Shown here in pieces: positions 33,131-45,035 of a stretch of DNA of 64,000 nt; position 1 is the stretch's first letter, and each line of letters starts with the position of its first letter. The notes beneath the pieces are model-generated. The model was not told where the DNA came from. It searched no databases and saw only the letters and a program-made list of their open reading frames with translations. Source of the DNA: Delphinus delphis (Eukaryota > Chordata > Mammalia > Artiodactyla > Delphinidae); contig NC_082698.1 in the NCBI RefSeq assembly GCF_949987515.2, forward strand, positions 34,833,964-34,897,963, in the 5' to 3' direction. The position numbers and the translations under genes are program-made.

Positions 33131-33730
33131 GTATGGTAGGCAGAATTTCTGAAATGCTCCCCCAAAATGTCCCACCCTAATCCCAGCCCCTGTGAATGTG
33201 AAGCTCTCTCCCTCGTGTGATCGTGTTATGGGACACAGCTGACCCTAGGGGCGGGCGATTCTCCAGGTGGACCTCATCGAATCATACGGGTCTTGAAAAG
33301 CGGAGTGCTTGCGCTGGCTGGCAGCAGAAGTTGGACAGATTCAAAGTGTGAGTACGCTGCCGTGTGCCATTGCTGGCTTTGCCTCTGGAGGAGACCACGA
33401 GAAGGAATGTGTAGCCTTAAGGAGCTGAGAGAGGGGCCCCAGTGACTGCTAGCCAGGAAACAGTGACCTCAGCCCTACAACTGCAAGGAACTGAATTCTG
33501 CCAACAGCTTGAATTTGTTTAAAAGTGAGATCGTCCCAGAGCCTCCACAGAAGAGCCTCCACGCAAGGCCGACACCCTGACCTCAGCCTTGTGAGACCCT
33601 AAAAAGAGAACCCAGCCAAGCCCACCTGGACTTCTGACCTAAAGAACCGTGAGTTCATAAGTGGGTGTTATCTTACACCCCTAAATTTGTGCTATTTTTT
33701 TTATATTGCAATAGAAAACTGATATAGTCA
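33131..33730 (+). mobile_element. MLT1-type MaLR LTR
   Basis: It begins 'atggtaggcagaatttctgaaatgctcccccaaaatgtccc', has 'ccattgctggctttgcctctggaggagacc' in the middle and ends 'tgcaatagaaaactgatatag'. These are the landmarks of MLT1 LTRs in the usual order. It is somewhat longer than a typical copy, so a small internal insertion or duplication is possible. Non-coding relic of an ERVL-MaLR. Confidence 0.85.
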
Positions 33731-33889
33731 GGAAAAATGCGACCAGAATATTTAAGGTAGAAGGAACCTCAGAATGGATCTAGTGCCCTAGCTCCCTGGA
33801 CAAAGGAGGTCTCTAGACACAGGAAACAGTGTAAAACTGCAGGCTATTTCAAATATTTAGAAGTCTACGTTGTCATACATTTATTACCA

Positions 33890-34060
33890 AATACTGCTGT
33901 ACAGATTTACTTGATAACCATCGTTTCTCTGTTTCTAGCCCCACTAGAATACAAGTACCACTAGGGCAGGCATGCTTTCTCTTTTGTTCACCATTATCCC
34001 TAAGAACAGAACCTGATACCCAATGGGCACTTAATAAACATTTTTCAAAAAATCAAATAA
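33890..34060 (-). mobile_element. L2 LINE terminus
   Basis: Antisense L2 3' end: 'ccccactagaatacaagtaccactagggcagg', then 'cctgatacccaatgggcacttaataaac'. A 14-nt A-run at about 34234-34247 lies further right and is not part of it. Confidence 0.75.
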
Positions 34061-34539
34061 ATGACTTGGGCCAGGATTATATCAAGTCAGTATTATAACA
34101 ACAATTATTCAGCTGTTGCCAATTACTTGTTTTGAACTCATTAGAGAGGTAATAATAAACGTATTTGTATTGTAAATGAAGTTAGATTGGCCAGATGATT
34201 CAAATCATAGGCTTCATGGGCAGGGGCAAGTAGTAAAAAAAAAAAAAATCAGTTATTAATCTGTTTTCAAGAAAACATGTTGTTTGTCCACATTCCACCT
34301 CTAACCATACAGATGAGGGGAATTAGTTAGGTTAAATGAGTCTGTAACTGTTAGCTAAACTGTGGTACTGGCTCTAAATATTTATACTAAGAAGTTTTTT
34401 AATCAAACAAAAATCTTTCCAAATTTAAAACTGATAAGTGCTACTGCTAAATCAGCTGTGTGAAGGGAAAGTGGAAACAGACTAAAAAAAGCAGCTTCAG
34501 ATTCACAGTTATTGGAACGGGAACTCAATTCCATTCAAT

Positions 34540-34810
34540 TTAATTAAATGAAATTTACTGAACACCGACTATATGTAAGATATTAATAGACACTCTTTGG
34601 ATCATGAGGATGAGCAAACATGCTTTGATCCCGGAGGAATTGCGGTGTAGGAGGGGAGCTAAGGCTTGTACCCACATACAAACAACACGAGGTAGAATGT
34701 GAGGGGAGCTATCGGGGAGTCACAAAGAGCTGTGGGAGCGAAGTGGGTGGAGGGCTCACTTGAAGCTGGAAGGGGCAAAAATGTTTCATGGAGGAAGCGT
34801 CATCTGGCAC
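34540..34810 (+). mobile_element. L2 LINE 3' fragment
   Basis: Order matches the L2 3' region: 'tttactgaacaccgactatatgtaagat', 'ctttgatcccggaggaattgcggtgtaggagggg', 'aaggggcaaaaatgtttcatggaggaag'. No open frame. Confidence 0.65.
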
Positions 34811-35441
34811 CATGACAAGGACCACTGAGTGGAGTTTCCTCCAAAGTTTATTTACATGTTCCAGAAGAGATGTCTCATTAGAAACTTGCCCCTTGAGTTC
34901 TTGCCTTATCTATGGCCTGATATGTAAACAGAAGGAAAACCAGCTGTAGAGTTGCTATGCCTCAGAAATAAATAGGCAGGAACTTTTTAGACTGAAAGTT
35001 GCACTCGATTTGTATTTTTCTCAGCACTCACTTATTCCCCTGTCCCTCAGTTTTCACTTACACGCAGTGATGCTTAACTTTACCCTGGGATTAATGTGGA
35101 GGATCAAGTATTTTAAAATGTGAAAAGATACAGCACTAATATCAAATAGCTGCTTCATATCTGAGAGGAAGTAAGAGCATCTCCAGTCACACTTGTAGCT
35201 GGTAGTTTCTTCTCCCCGGGTCAGGGAACTGATCCCTAGACTCCGCACTCTGGCACTTAGCCCGTTTCAAGGGTTCTTTTTACATTTGTGGAATGTTTCC
35301 TCAAACTTAAATACAGAATTGATGAAAAGACATGGCAAAAAATTACAAAGAACATCTGAGAAATAATATACACTTTTTAAAAGCTACTTTCCTTTTTCAT
35401 CTTGGAACTGTATCAGTGGTGTTTCGTACTCTTGATTACAT

Positions 35442-35454
35442 TGCCCTCTAGTGG
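35442..35454 (-). promoter_or_regulatory. CTCF-type core motif
   Basis: Plus strand TGCCCTCTAGTGG, minus strand CCACTAGAGGGCA, meets all 13 positions of the CCASYAGRKGGCR core. It stands in non-repetitive DNA just left of an L2 fragment, about 19.5 kb from the HECTD2 promoter. Orientation is the same as HECTD2. Binding is not shown by sequence alone. Confidence 0.6.
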
Positions 35455-35489
35455 TATCATGAGGGTGTAAGTGCAATAAACATTTCCTT

Positions 35490-35625
35490 TTAGTCTTATT
35501 CAACATTTATTGAGCATCTATTGTATACTTAGCACTGAGGTAGGCTCTGAGAATACTGAGATGTTAAGACACAGTTTCTACTCTTGTTGAGCTGTTGGTC
35601 TAGCAGTAGGGGTATTTAACAATAG
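35490..35625 (+). mobile_element. L2 LINE fragment
   Basis: 'caacatttattgagcatctattgtatacttagcactgaggtaggctctgagaatactgag' followed by 'gagctgttggtctagcag' is the L2 3' region in order. Old copy. Confidence 0.7.
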
Positions 35626-35769
35626 CATAGTGTGAAAAGGAACTACAGGAGAAGTACGTACTGTGAGTGTGCAGAGAAGGTAACCAATTCCCCCTTAAGT
35701 GTGTCTGGACGGGCTTTTCAAACACGTTACACTTAAGCACCTTGAAAAATGCATAGGAGTTTTCCAGAC

Positions 35770-35773
<4 letters not shown>

Positions 35774-35804
<31 letters not shown>
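35774..35804. repeat. (TG)n microsatellite
   Basis: About 15 uninterrupted TG units. Non-coding. Confidence 0.97.
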
Positions 35805-36471
35805 TTCATGATTGAAGAAGCAGCCTGAATAAAGGAAGCTGGTCCTTTATTAACTATTAAAATGCATAATGTGTTCAGGTGACAGCTAGGTGCCTTTCAT
35901 GGGAGATTCAAACGTGCTTCGTCCTGTTGTTATAATCCTGCATACTCGCATATACTCACAAAACACAAACTTCCTGCAGGTTGTATATTAGAGAGGTTGG
36001 GATAAACTAAATCAAATAGGCATCTATATTAAAGTCAAGATTTTGCTCTACCATGATTATACCTATCATGATTCTAACAATAATATATCACACATATAAT
36101 ACAATTTTATAATAAATTATAAGTGATGTGTTCTTAATAATGTAGATCACTGTTCTAACGCACACTATAGTTCCCATCCTCCCCTTCCTGGATGTATAGT
36201 ACTTTCTTTTACCAACGCTTTTAAAATTCCTATGTCCTTAATTTGTGGGAGAAAAAATCAGAGCTTGAAAAAATACAGTTACTTAACTATTAGACTCCAG
36301 TGTTTTGTGGATTGGCTGACTGACTTTGTGGGTATATCTTTTGTTGTGCAGAAAATGCAGCACCTTTCTGGCTTCTGGACATCTAGTCAACACTTGTGCA
36401 GATTCTTGGGCCGTCCCCAGCTCTGCCACCATTGAGATGCATGCCTTAGGCAGCTTCTCCTGGTGGCCATT

Positions 36472-36500
36472 CCCGCCCCCCCCCCGCCCCCACCCCCCCT
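36472..36500. repeat. C-rich homopolymeric tract
   Basis: Near-uninterrupted C (runs of 11, 5 and 7) with single G or A interruptions. Prone to length error and structure. It lies between non-repetitive DNA and a MIR. Confidence 0.9.
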
Positions 36501-36599
36501 CAGGTCTGTGGAATGGGGGAGGGATGGAGGTGTGATTATCTATAATCTATGACCCAAGATTCTTTCCTCTGCAAAAGCAGCATCCTGTAGGGGGCAAAC

Positions 36600-36810
36600 T
36601 TGGGTTCTGAAGGCAGACAGATTGGGACCAAATCCTGGCTCTGCCATTTACTAGCTGTGTGATACTGGTAAGTACCTTGGTCTTTCTGAGCTCCAGTTTC
36701 CTCATCTGTAAAATTGAGATATTAACGTCTACCTCCAGGATTACTGGAGGGATTAATAAGAATACATGAAAAGTGCCTGGCACAGAGAACGTGATCAGTA
36801 GAGATTCATT
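36600..36810 (+). mobile_element. MIR SINE, nearly full length
   Basis: 'ccaaatcctggctctgccatttactagctgtgtgatact', 'gctccagtttcctcatctgtaaaattgagat', 'aagtgcctggcacagagaacgtgatcag' follow the MIR consensus order closely. One of the best preserved MIRs in the window. Confidence 0.92.
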
Positions 36811-37024
36811 CCCTTCCCGACGCCCTTCATTCACTGTCATAAGCATAAGCTGTTCCAAACTTCTGCTTAAACGTGAGCACCGCAGAACAACTTTTACGTG
36901 TATTCCGTTTTGCCAAAACTACCTAACATCCAGAAAGGGCCTTACCATTTGAAACTCAATCTCAAATGCCTCATCTCATTGAATCCTCAGCCAGCCCTGT
37001 GAGGGAGGGCATCTCAACATCTCT

Positions 37025-37250
37025 CAACCACCATTGACTGAGAATCTGCTCTGTGCCAAATAAAATGCTGGGAGTAAAGCACTAAATCCCTGCCCTCCAG
37101 AAGCCCCCTCAGTCAGGTGGGAAGAGGTAGATGAGAAAACCAGCTGCAATTCAGTTTAACAGGTGCTGTGATACAGGTAGAAGGTGCTAAAGAAGCAGAG
37201 AAGAAGGGCGCTTAAGTTAAATTGATCCTTGGGGTGACGTGGGCAGGTAA
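37025..37250 (+). mobile_element. L2 LINE 3' fragment
   Basis: 'ttgactgagaatctgctctgtgccaaataaaatgctgggagtaaagcactaaatccctgccctcc' is an L2 3' region. Diverged. Confidence 0.6.
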
Positions 37251-40120
37251 AGTGAATCAGGAAGAATACATAAGAGTTTTTCTTGTGAATAATGAGAGAA
37301 ATATGCATGGGGGTTGGGGGGAAGGGAAAGTGCGAAGGTGAGGGACAGGGTGCTGGAGGGGGACTTTTCCAGGAAGAGAAAGCACAAATTATTGAGGCTA
37401 GAAGCTGAAGTCCACACTTGTGGTCAAAATAAATCTTCTAGGTCGTCACATTTTGGTCATTTACTTATGTGTACGTTGGACATGGTACTGTGAGATGAAT
37501 GGGCTGTGTAGCCCGGCTAATTGAAGTTTCTTAGAAAAACCATTACCTCTCTCTGCAATAACTTAGCTATGTTCCAATGAAAGATGAAACAAAACTATTA
37601 AGTCACCGGTCTCTCTAACCCTAATCAGAATAGGGATAATCGTCCACGGAGTCATGGTGCCAATACTATTATATACACAGATATTCCTGTGATGGATTTT
37701 TCCTTAAAGAAACCCATGCATCTTCTAGATGACAAAAACTACCTTAAAAAGTGGCCAAAGTTGCTTAGATAACAATATGGCTTATTTATTCACTCTGCCT
37801 TTGCCCATCCCATCCATGTAACCCAGCTCTTCAGTGGATGTGGACATCTTAGATTCACTTCTCCTTTTGCTTAGCTGAAAAGGGAGCGCTCACAAATTAG
37901 AATGCCAATTGTGAGGTAAATGAGCACCACAGCAGCATGGCGAACAGGCTTCCAAGCCACGACGGTGATGGAGTTGTGCTGTAAGAGACATAGCAGATTT
38001 TTTTCCCTCCCTAACTTGGGCAGGGACGCATTCACTTCTTCTCCAGCCTTGATTCCTGGCATGAACAACCGAGCACTTGCATTTTTAGAGTCCTTTTTTG
38101 GGGTGAACGCTTGGTGTGTAGAACTTTTCCTCCAAGGATAATTTTAGCATTAAATTATTTCAAATCCTGGCAAATTTCAAAATATGAGTGGGTGACTTAG
38201 GAAGGATATATTCTCAAGAAATAACAATGGTGTCAGTACAATCCAAGAGACTTGGAAAAGGGTTTACATACACACATGTACATATACTCCTTCACTTCCC
38301 AGAAATTGAAATTGATTTAACACATTGAGATTAAATTACGTGGGTGTTTCTTTTAAATGCCAAAGAATAAATTTACTTTGTCATTAAGGACAAACATTTC
38401 TAACCCACAGAAAGAGGGCAGAGAGTTTGGGCTTAACAAGTATTTTAGGAGAATTACTGTTGCAAATGCAACCCCATCCCCAATACACCACTCCCCTCTC
38501 TCTCCTGGGGTTTTCCTTCGTGAAACACCAAAATCAATAAGGCAATTAAGGTAGAGATTCAGGGTATATACTAATCATCCTGTGTGGTTCCAGAATATAC
38601 ATTTGCAAGGGCTAAATGAAATGCCCCCAAAGAATAAGTAACTACACATGCACACATGTCATTACCTCTATTTTCTTGCATTCCGCATTCCCTTTAATTT
38701 CTCCTCCTACCTCCCAAGTTTTGAGAAAGAAAAGTTGTATTTTTCTATGTACAATATCCTCCCAGTTGGGTTGTCATTGGTAGCAGGTAAATAGCAGACT
38801 TGAAGTGACTGCTCTATTTCTGTGTATTCCGTGGAGTCCAAAACAATGTAAGAGCTCAGTTTAGTATTTCTGTGCACTTATATGAGGGCAGTTAGTCTAC
38901 TGACATATACCAGTTTAACCCAGGGGATTTTTGTTTCCAAAAGACAGGAGAAAGTAGATTATCTTTGAAAATTTGAGAATTCATATCTTTGGCCTCGATT
39001 CCTGACATAGATGTAATAATAAGAATTACCCATAATCCCACAGCATAGAGAGGATCATTGCTAACACACACGCACATCACGTGGATGTCATTTATTCATG
39101 CCTAACAACATGGCTGGGTGGGTGTGTCTGTATAAATAAATGACATGCCAAGTTACATACATCAGGAGGGCCACGATGAGGTGGTCACCAGGCCTGGGCT
39201 GCGAGTTTGCCAAGGGGCTGCATCTCTGGGCACTTAGCTGCGGTGGAGCGCCAGTAATGCTCTACACTCCACAGCCCCTACAGCTCTGTATTATGACAAA
39301 TACAAAAAAAAAAAGGCACACGGAAACACTAGAACTAGAAAGGGAAGCCTCTTCCTCCTACAAAGTCCCTCTAGTGTCCTATGCTGATAAAGCTTAACAC
39401 TGTCCTTTTGGCAAAGGAAAGACACTCAGGGTCCATTTGCATCATCACAGATCAGGTAATGAAGAGTGTATTTGGAACTGAGAGGCAATAAATGGATAAC
39501 AGACACCCCCCCTTCCCCCAAGAAAAGGGAAGCATTTTTCCAAGCTGTTCTCAGAGGGCCACTCATGGCAGGTGACCTGGCCATCTATTTATCAAGATTT
39601 CAAGCTATATGGTTTGAACTCCTTAGGTTTCTCTTCCCTCGGCCTCAAATGTCTTTGCTTTGTTTTGTTTTCTCTTTACATCTTTGAGGAAATACTTCTT
39701 GCATTGCCTGGCATAGCCCTGCTGAGCAGACAGTGGATAGGCTCTTGCCCTCTGGCCATAGTTGGTTACAGTCTGACTCAAAGCTAGACCTTCCAATGGC
39801 CAGGACTGGCCAATCTGGGTCTCCCTTTGAAAAATTAAAAAGCACAAAGATTGCAACTCACACCTATATACAGACTTGAACCACAAACTGCATGCGGGGG
39901 AAGCAGAGAGTGGAAGGAGGAAATCAGGCAGGTGAGCAGAGAGCTGTGACCCCAAAGTGAGCGAGAGGGAGAGAACGTCTTCCGAATCACTTTCCAGTTC
40001 CTATGAAGCTATCCCTCCGAACTTAGGTTCTGGGAAATTCCCTTGAATCCCATCAATAACCCCTGAGTTTCACCTGTGCTGCTTTTAATGGATGTCCGTT
40101 TCACGGTAACGTTTGGCCTC
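37250..40120. other. Intergenic DNA, no gene or clear repeat
   Basis: 2.9 kb of mostly non-repetitive sequence. A short inverted repeat lies at 39083-39150. Open frames of 60-85 codons occur on both strands without family resemblance. I see no RNA gene. Such repeat-poor stretches near a developmental or ubiquitin gene can hold enhancers, but the sequence alone does not show one. Confidence 0.5.
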
Positions 40121-40126
40121 TTTCTA

Positions 40127-40360
40127 GGCCCAGGTTTCTCATCCTTGGCGCTATGGACATTTGGGGTGAGAGAATTCTTTGCCATTGGAGGGAAGGTGGG
40201 TGGGCTATCCTGTGCATTGTAGGATGCTGAGCAGCTTGTCTGGACTCTACTTACTAGATGCCAATAGTTCCCCCTGTCATGACAATCAAAAATGTCTCTA
40301 GACAGTGTTGAATGTCCCCTGAGGGGCAAAATCACCCCCAGCTGAGAAGACCTGTTCTAG
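40127..40360 (-). mobile_element. MER20-like hAT-Charlie MITE
   Basis: 'ttctcatccttggcgctatggacatttggggtgagagaattctttgcc', 'ctatcctgtgcattgtaggatgctgagcag', 'ctagatgccaatagttccccc', 'gtctctagacagtgttgaatgtcccctgaggggcaaaatcaccccc' give the complete MER20 order. A second copy with the same orientation is at 48008-48230. Confidence 0.85.
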
Positions 40361-41340
40361 ACCAATCTCTGCTTAGGCTCTCAATGCTGGTCCCCTTGCC
40401 GCCTCTGAGACAGGCCACATCAGTTCCTTGCCTTTGACCTACAAACTTGCTCCAAGCCCTTATCCTTCCTTGGCCCAATTTTTCTCAGCAGGCCCTCTTC
40501 TCTTTCTCTCCTTCCTTTAAGTTTGAAGTACACTTGCTGCCCTTGGCTTACAATCCTCAGCCTCAACTAGTCTGATTTTCTCTGTAGGAATCTCTAAGAC
40601 TTAAACTATCCTTCAGAAGTCACTAATGACCTAACTCTATATTAAATCCAAAATACTCACGGGGCCTCACCTTTTTCCTGCAACCTGTGCTCTATCATTC
40701 CTTTCTATTCACCTTTGCTCTTAGATTAGATTGAACAGGGGATGGCAAGGAAGCAAATACATTGACACGTACACTCAGCAAATTTATAGCTTCCTTGGTA
40801 TAGCAAAATGTACCCACAAAACAATAAGAAAATCAACAAAGAAAAATATAATAAAATTCTCAATTGAATACCATTGAAGATCAAACAAGGGAAAGGGAGA
40901 GTAAGTTAATCAACAATATTAAACAATTATGACATGCTCCTCCCCATTTCTGATGTTATGGGGAATAGAGAAAAAAACTACTGCTTTCGAGAAGTTTACA
41001 TTCTAATTAAAAATCCAATGCATATATATATGAAAGAATAATTGAATAGATAGTATATAATAGATTCATTTTGCAGTGCAGAGATAACAAATATTACACA
41101 AAGTTGACAGAGCACCAGCATCAGATTACTTCATGTGTATATGCTATTTTTACCATTCTTAGAGGACAGCCACATCACAGTGACAATGACCGTTTATTGA
41201 GTATATACTATGCTGCCTCTGTGTAGCGAATATGACATTATTCGCTTTGTTCTACATGGGATGAATATTGAAAGGGACTTTTCCTAAGATCTTGGACTTT
41301 TAGATAAGGCCTACAAATCTGAGAACAATGGATGATAATT
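40360..41340. other. Intergenic DNA, no gene seen
   Basis: 40380-40720 is pyrimidine-rich and may be L2-derived in antisense ('ccatgc...ctcaatgctggtccccttgcc'). 40740-41340 is AT-rich. Nothing else recognised. Confidence 0.45.
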
Positions 41341-41353
41341 AGCCCCACATTTT

Positions 41354-41798
41354 AAAAAAATTGAAGTACAGTTGATTTACAATATTGTCTTAGTTTCAGG
41401 TGCACAGCATAGTGGTTCAGTATTTTTGCAGGTTATACTCCATTATACAAGATACATGTATCTTGTATATTATTACAAGATAATGGGTATAATTCCCTGT
41501 GCTATACAATAAATCCTTGATGCCTATCTATTTTATATATCGTAGTCTGTATCTGTTAATCCCATCCCCCTAAATTGTCTCGCCTCCCACCCTCCCCTTT
41601 GTTAACCACAAGTTTGTTTTCTATGTCTGTGAGTTTGTTTCTGTTTTGCATATACATTCATTTGTGTCCATTTTTAGATTCCACATGTAAGTGGTATCAT
41701 ATAGTGTTTCTTTCTATGACTTCTTTCACTAAGCATAATATTCTCTAAGTCCATCCATGTTGCTGCAAATGGCATTATTTCATTCTTTTTTAAATTCA
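41354..41798 (-). mobile_element. LINE-1 3' end, 5' truncated, with 11-bp TSD
   Basis: Minus-oriented L1 3' terminus, related to 26071-26633 ('gttgatttacaatattgtcttagtttcaggtgcacagcatagtggttcag'). Perfect duplication ccccacatttt at 41343-41353 and 41799-41809. About 445 bp, no coding capacity. Confidence 0.93.
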
Positions 41799-42270
41799 CC
41801 CCACATTTTTAACCGGAGTTTTTAGACACATCCCTGCAAGACTAGCTGAGAGGTTGACAAACTGGTCTTTCATCCCTCACTGCCGTTACCCATCCACAGT
41901 CTTTGTAAAGAGAAGGCTGGAAGAGAGAGAAGGCTGAAAATGTCATTGAGGCAGAAGAGGTATTGACTTGGTGACTTAGAACTAAGTTCTGTGCTCCACC
42001 TTCCCCTAAGGTCGGTGAAGTGCGAGCCAAGAATGACTGGGGTGCTGCCACGAGGAGACTGGATCTCCTGCCTCAGCTGGATGCTGGCTGAGCTGCCTTT
42101 TGCTTGGAGATTCTGAAGGTGGGGGCTAGGCTGCAGCTGCCCACAAGGGCAGGGGGAGAAGAGAGTGTGGAGGCCACAGCATGTGTGCCTAGTATTGGTA
42201 GGGCAAAGATACACAAGGTTTTTCAGGGCCAGTTAGATGTTGGAGAAGAAAAGTGGGCTCCTCTCATCTT

Positions 42271-42479
42271 TTTTTTTTTTTTTTTTTGGCGGTACGCAGG
42301 CCTCTCACTGCTGTGGCCTGTCCCGTTGTGGAGCACAGGCTCCGGACGCGCAGGCTCAGCGGCCATGGCTCACGGGCCCAGCCGCTTCGCAGCATGTGGG
42401 ATCTTCCCGGACCGGGGCACGAACCCGTGCCTCCTGCATCGGTAGGCAGACTCTCAACCACTGCGCCACCTGGGAAGCC
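42271..42479 (-). mobile_element. Young CHR-type SINE with 13-bp TSD
   Basis: Minus-oriented short-form SINE: poly-A complement (19 T), 'ggcggtacgcaggcctctcactgctgtggcc', 'cggaccggggcacgaacccgtgcctcctgcatcgg', head 'ccactgcgccacctgggaagcc'. TSD ctcctctcatctt (42258-42270) / ctcctcccatctt (42480-42492), one mismatch. Many CpGs are intact and the A tail is pure, so it is among the youngest insertions here. The frames open through it are artefacts. Confidence 0.95.
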
Positions 42480-42494
42480 CTCCTCCCATCTTAA

Positions 42495-44880
42495 TGGGAC
42501 GCCACTGAACTGAAAAGGCCTTCTTGCCAAGGAGAGACACCCACATAAAAAGCCAAGGGGGTGTGTGCTCCTGGGCACAGGATCTAGAAGCCGGCGGGGA
42601 ACACATCACCTGCCGTAAGGGCCTGTGCAGTTCAGAGGTCCTTGAGGGGTCTCCAAAGAATCCACACATCTGCACCCCACACAAGAGCCAGGCTTTAGTC
42701 TTCTGTCATGGCAGAGGCATCAGTGTCTAAGAGAGCGCCAGCTAAGTGAAAAGACTTTGCCACATTTTTTTCTATTTCTCTTTCCTCCTGCCCTGACTCT
42801 GGAAGACCCAGAAGCAGGTAAAAGAGGAATGGGAAGACCAAGAAGGAATGAGAGGGTTCCTGAGTCACGAGTCAAGTTGAGTTGAGTCAAGAATGGGGGT
42901 GAGGAGAAGCTTTTAGGTTCGTATTTGTATTGGGCAGTACTTTTTAATATTTGGAAGTGAGGCTTGTCCTTGTAACCTGAAGTTTCCATAAATCTGCTGT
43001 TCAAGGGCCAGGAAGGGAGAAGTGATATAACATGGTGGAAGGCAGGAGCTGGAGGAAAGTAAAACCGTTTCCTGTTTGTCCCTCATCAAGTTCAGGTTAA
43101 CAAACTGGTTGAAAGTACGAAAAGCCTGTGAAGTATGATTATTGTCTCCTAGCACTGCAGTTCAGAGAAGTTAAGTTACCTGCCCAAGGTCACATGGCTG
43201 GGAAGTGGTCTCCAAGCTGGAAAGCTGGGACCTGTGACACCACGCCTAGTGCCTTCTCACTGTATCCCAGCTGCCCACTTGAAACAGAGCCAGGTTTGAG
43301 GTTGGCATTTTAAAAAGAGGTCGAAGTTTGAAAAGAGTACATGTGAGGGCACGGCAGGCAGGTATGAGGGTGAAGCCTTGGGACACTGGACCAAACTGGG
43401 CCAGAATACAGAGAGAAGGGTGTACCACTAAGGGAGGGGTCCGGTGGAGCAAGGGTGTTGAGATCTGGGAAGGGGCGCCTGGATCTAATTGTCCTTGTAG
43501 GATTCTGAGCCAGCAAGTGACATGGAGAAAGCCACCAAGAAGCTCTCTAGTGGGGCTGAGGGAAGACAGCACAGAAATCAGACCCGCTCAGAGCCAGGAT
43601 GTGAGATAATGAGGATTAGAGCAATTAGAACAGAAATTGGCAGCACATGATGACCAGTTTGATAGCGGGAATAAAGGAGAAGCTTAAATAACAGGTTACT
43701 AAAGAAAAGAAGCTGTTTGGGGGCTGTCCCTAACCTATTGAGGTAAATAGCTTGAAGGGCAACCTGTCAGTCATGGCTGCTATTAAGAGCCCAGGACTGC
43801 CTGGGAAGGAAGATTGGTCTAATCTAGTTTAGCCTTTCTTCTGCTTTTTTCCTTGACTGGCGATGCAATGTGAGTGCTAATGCATGTGGTTCAGAGGATT
43901 CACAGCGACATATCGCCCAGGAAAGCCAGCCGGCTGCCAAGACAAAGCACAGGGTGACACTCACTGGAGTGCATTGAACACAGCAGAGCAGCTGGCTTTA
44001 ACCCTGTGGGCGGATGAGTTTTTCCCTCCCCCTTTCCCTGGGCACCGCACGCAGCCAGCTCCTCTGGGTCGGGCACTAAACAAGGATAACAGAAAGCGGT
44101 CTTTTGTCAACAAGATTCCGCCACCAGCAGGGACTGGAAACTCAGCAGCTCCATCCCACGAGGGGGAAAAGAACAGAAAAGAGACAGATTAGAATGATTG
44201 ACAACGTAGACCCAAAGCCAGGAGGGAAAGAGAGATCAGAGAGAGGAGCAGACGGATTTGAAAGACGAGAGGTGGCAGGGAGTCAGAAGCACTCGGTAAA
44301 GGGAGGGACTCCCCAGTGCCCTGGGAAAGGATGACGGCGTGGGTGGCCCTGGAAGTGGAGAACAAAGGCCGGGCGGGGGCGGAGCTCTGCGCAGCATAGA
44401 CGCTGTTGGAATTAGAGCAGATGGTAGGAGCAGGAAGTTACTGTTCTGAACATTTTTCTGGACGTGTCGGTGCGTGAGGAGATCGATTCAGCTGACAGTA
44501 AGGCTCCGTTTCTGTCATGCCAGAAAACCGTTTCCCTCCGCACCACGAGAGGAGAAGCTCTGCTTTCAGGAGTGACCAAAGCCACAGAAATAAAAATATA
44601 AGTGAATGCCGATATACTGGTTTATAATGAGAAAGACAGCTGTCGACAGAGCAGAGTCTTCATGTCAGCAGATCCGTAGGTCCCCCCCCCCCCCCGCAGG
44701 CAAGTGACAAGGGGAGTCGAATTGTGGCCTGAAGGGTGTAGATAAGTCCACGGCCAGAACAAGGGTGGTTTGCTATATCAGTTACAGTAGGCATGTAGCC
44801 AACGCAGAATGACTATCCCCTGGGCACTGCTTACATGACCCCAGCAACCTTAGGTGCTCTAAATTTCCCCTTTTTATTAT
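42495..44880. other. Mostly non-repetitive intergenic DNA, no gene assigned
   Basis: 43135-43245 is a MIR ('cagttcagagaagttaagttacctgcccaaggtcacatggctgggaagtgg'). The rest has moderate G+C and several 70-110 codon frames on both strands, none of known type. 44300-44420 is a small GC-rich patch with a GC box (ggcgggggcggagc). A C14 run lies at 44682-44695. Candidate regulatory DNA at best. Confidence 0.45.
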
Positions 44881-44882
44881 CT

Positions 44883-45035
44883 AGGCCACTGTTTCTCAAA
44901 GTTTGGCCTGAAAATACCTGCATCTAAATTCACTGGGGAACTTAAATATTCACATTCCCAGGTGTCGTCCCAGATTTTCCAGAATCAGAATGGAGAGGCC
45001 CTGGAACCTGCATTTTAAATAAGTTCTCCACAGGA
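44883..45035 (+). mobile_element. MER5A hAT-Charlie MITE
   Basis: 'cactgtttctcaaagtttggcctg', 'acctgcatctaaattcactggggaacttaaatattcacattcccaggtgtcgtcccag', 'aatcagaatggagaggccctggaacctgcattttaaataagttctccacagg' follows the MER5A consensus. The right terminal repeat is lost. Confidence 0.8.

Noticed and set aside
43884..44192. 102-codon plus-strand frame in repeat-poor DNA
   Set aside because: The peptide shows no family resemblance, and I see no acceptor/donor pair or promoter. Kept only as part of a possible regulatory region.
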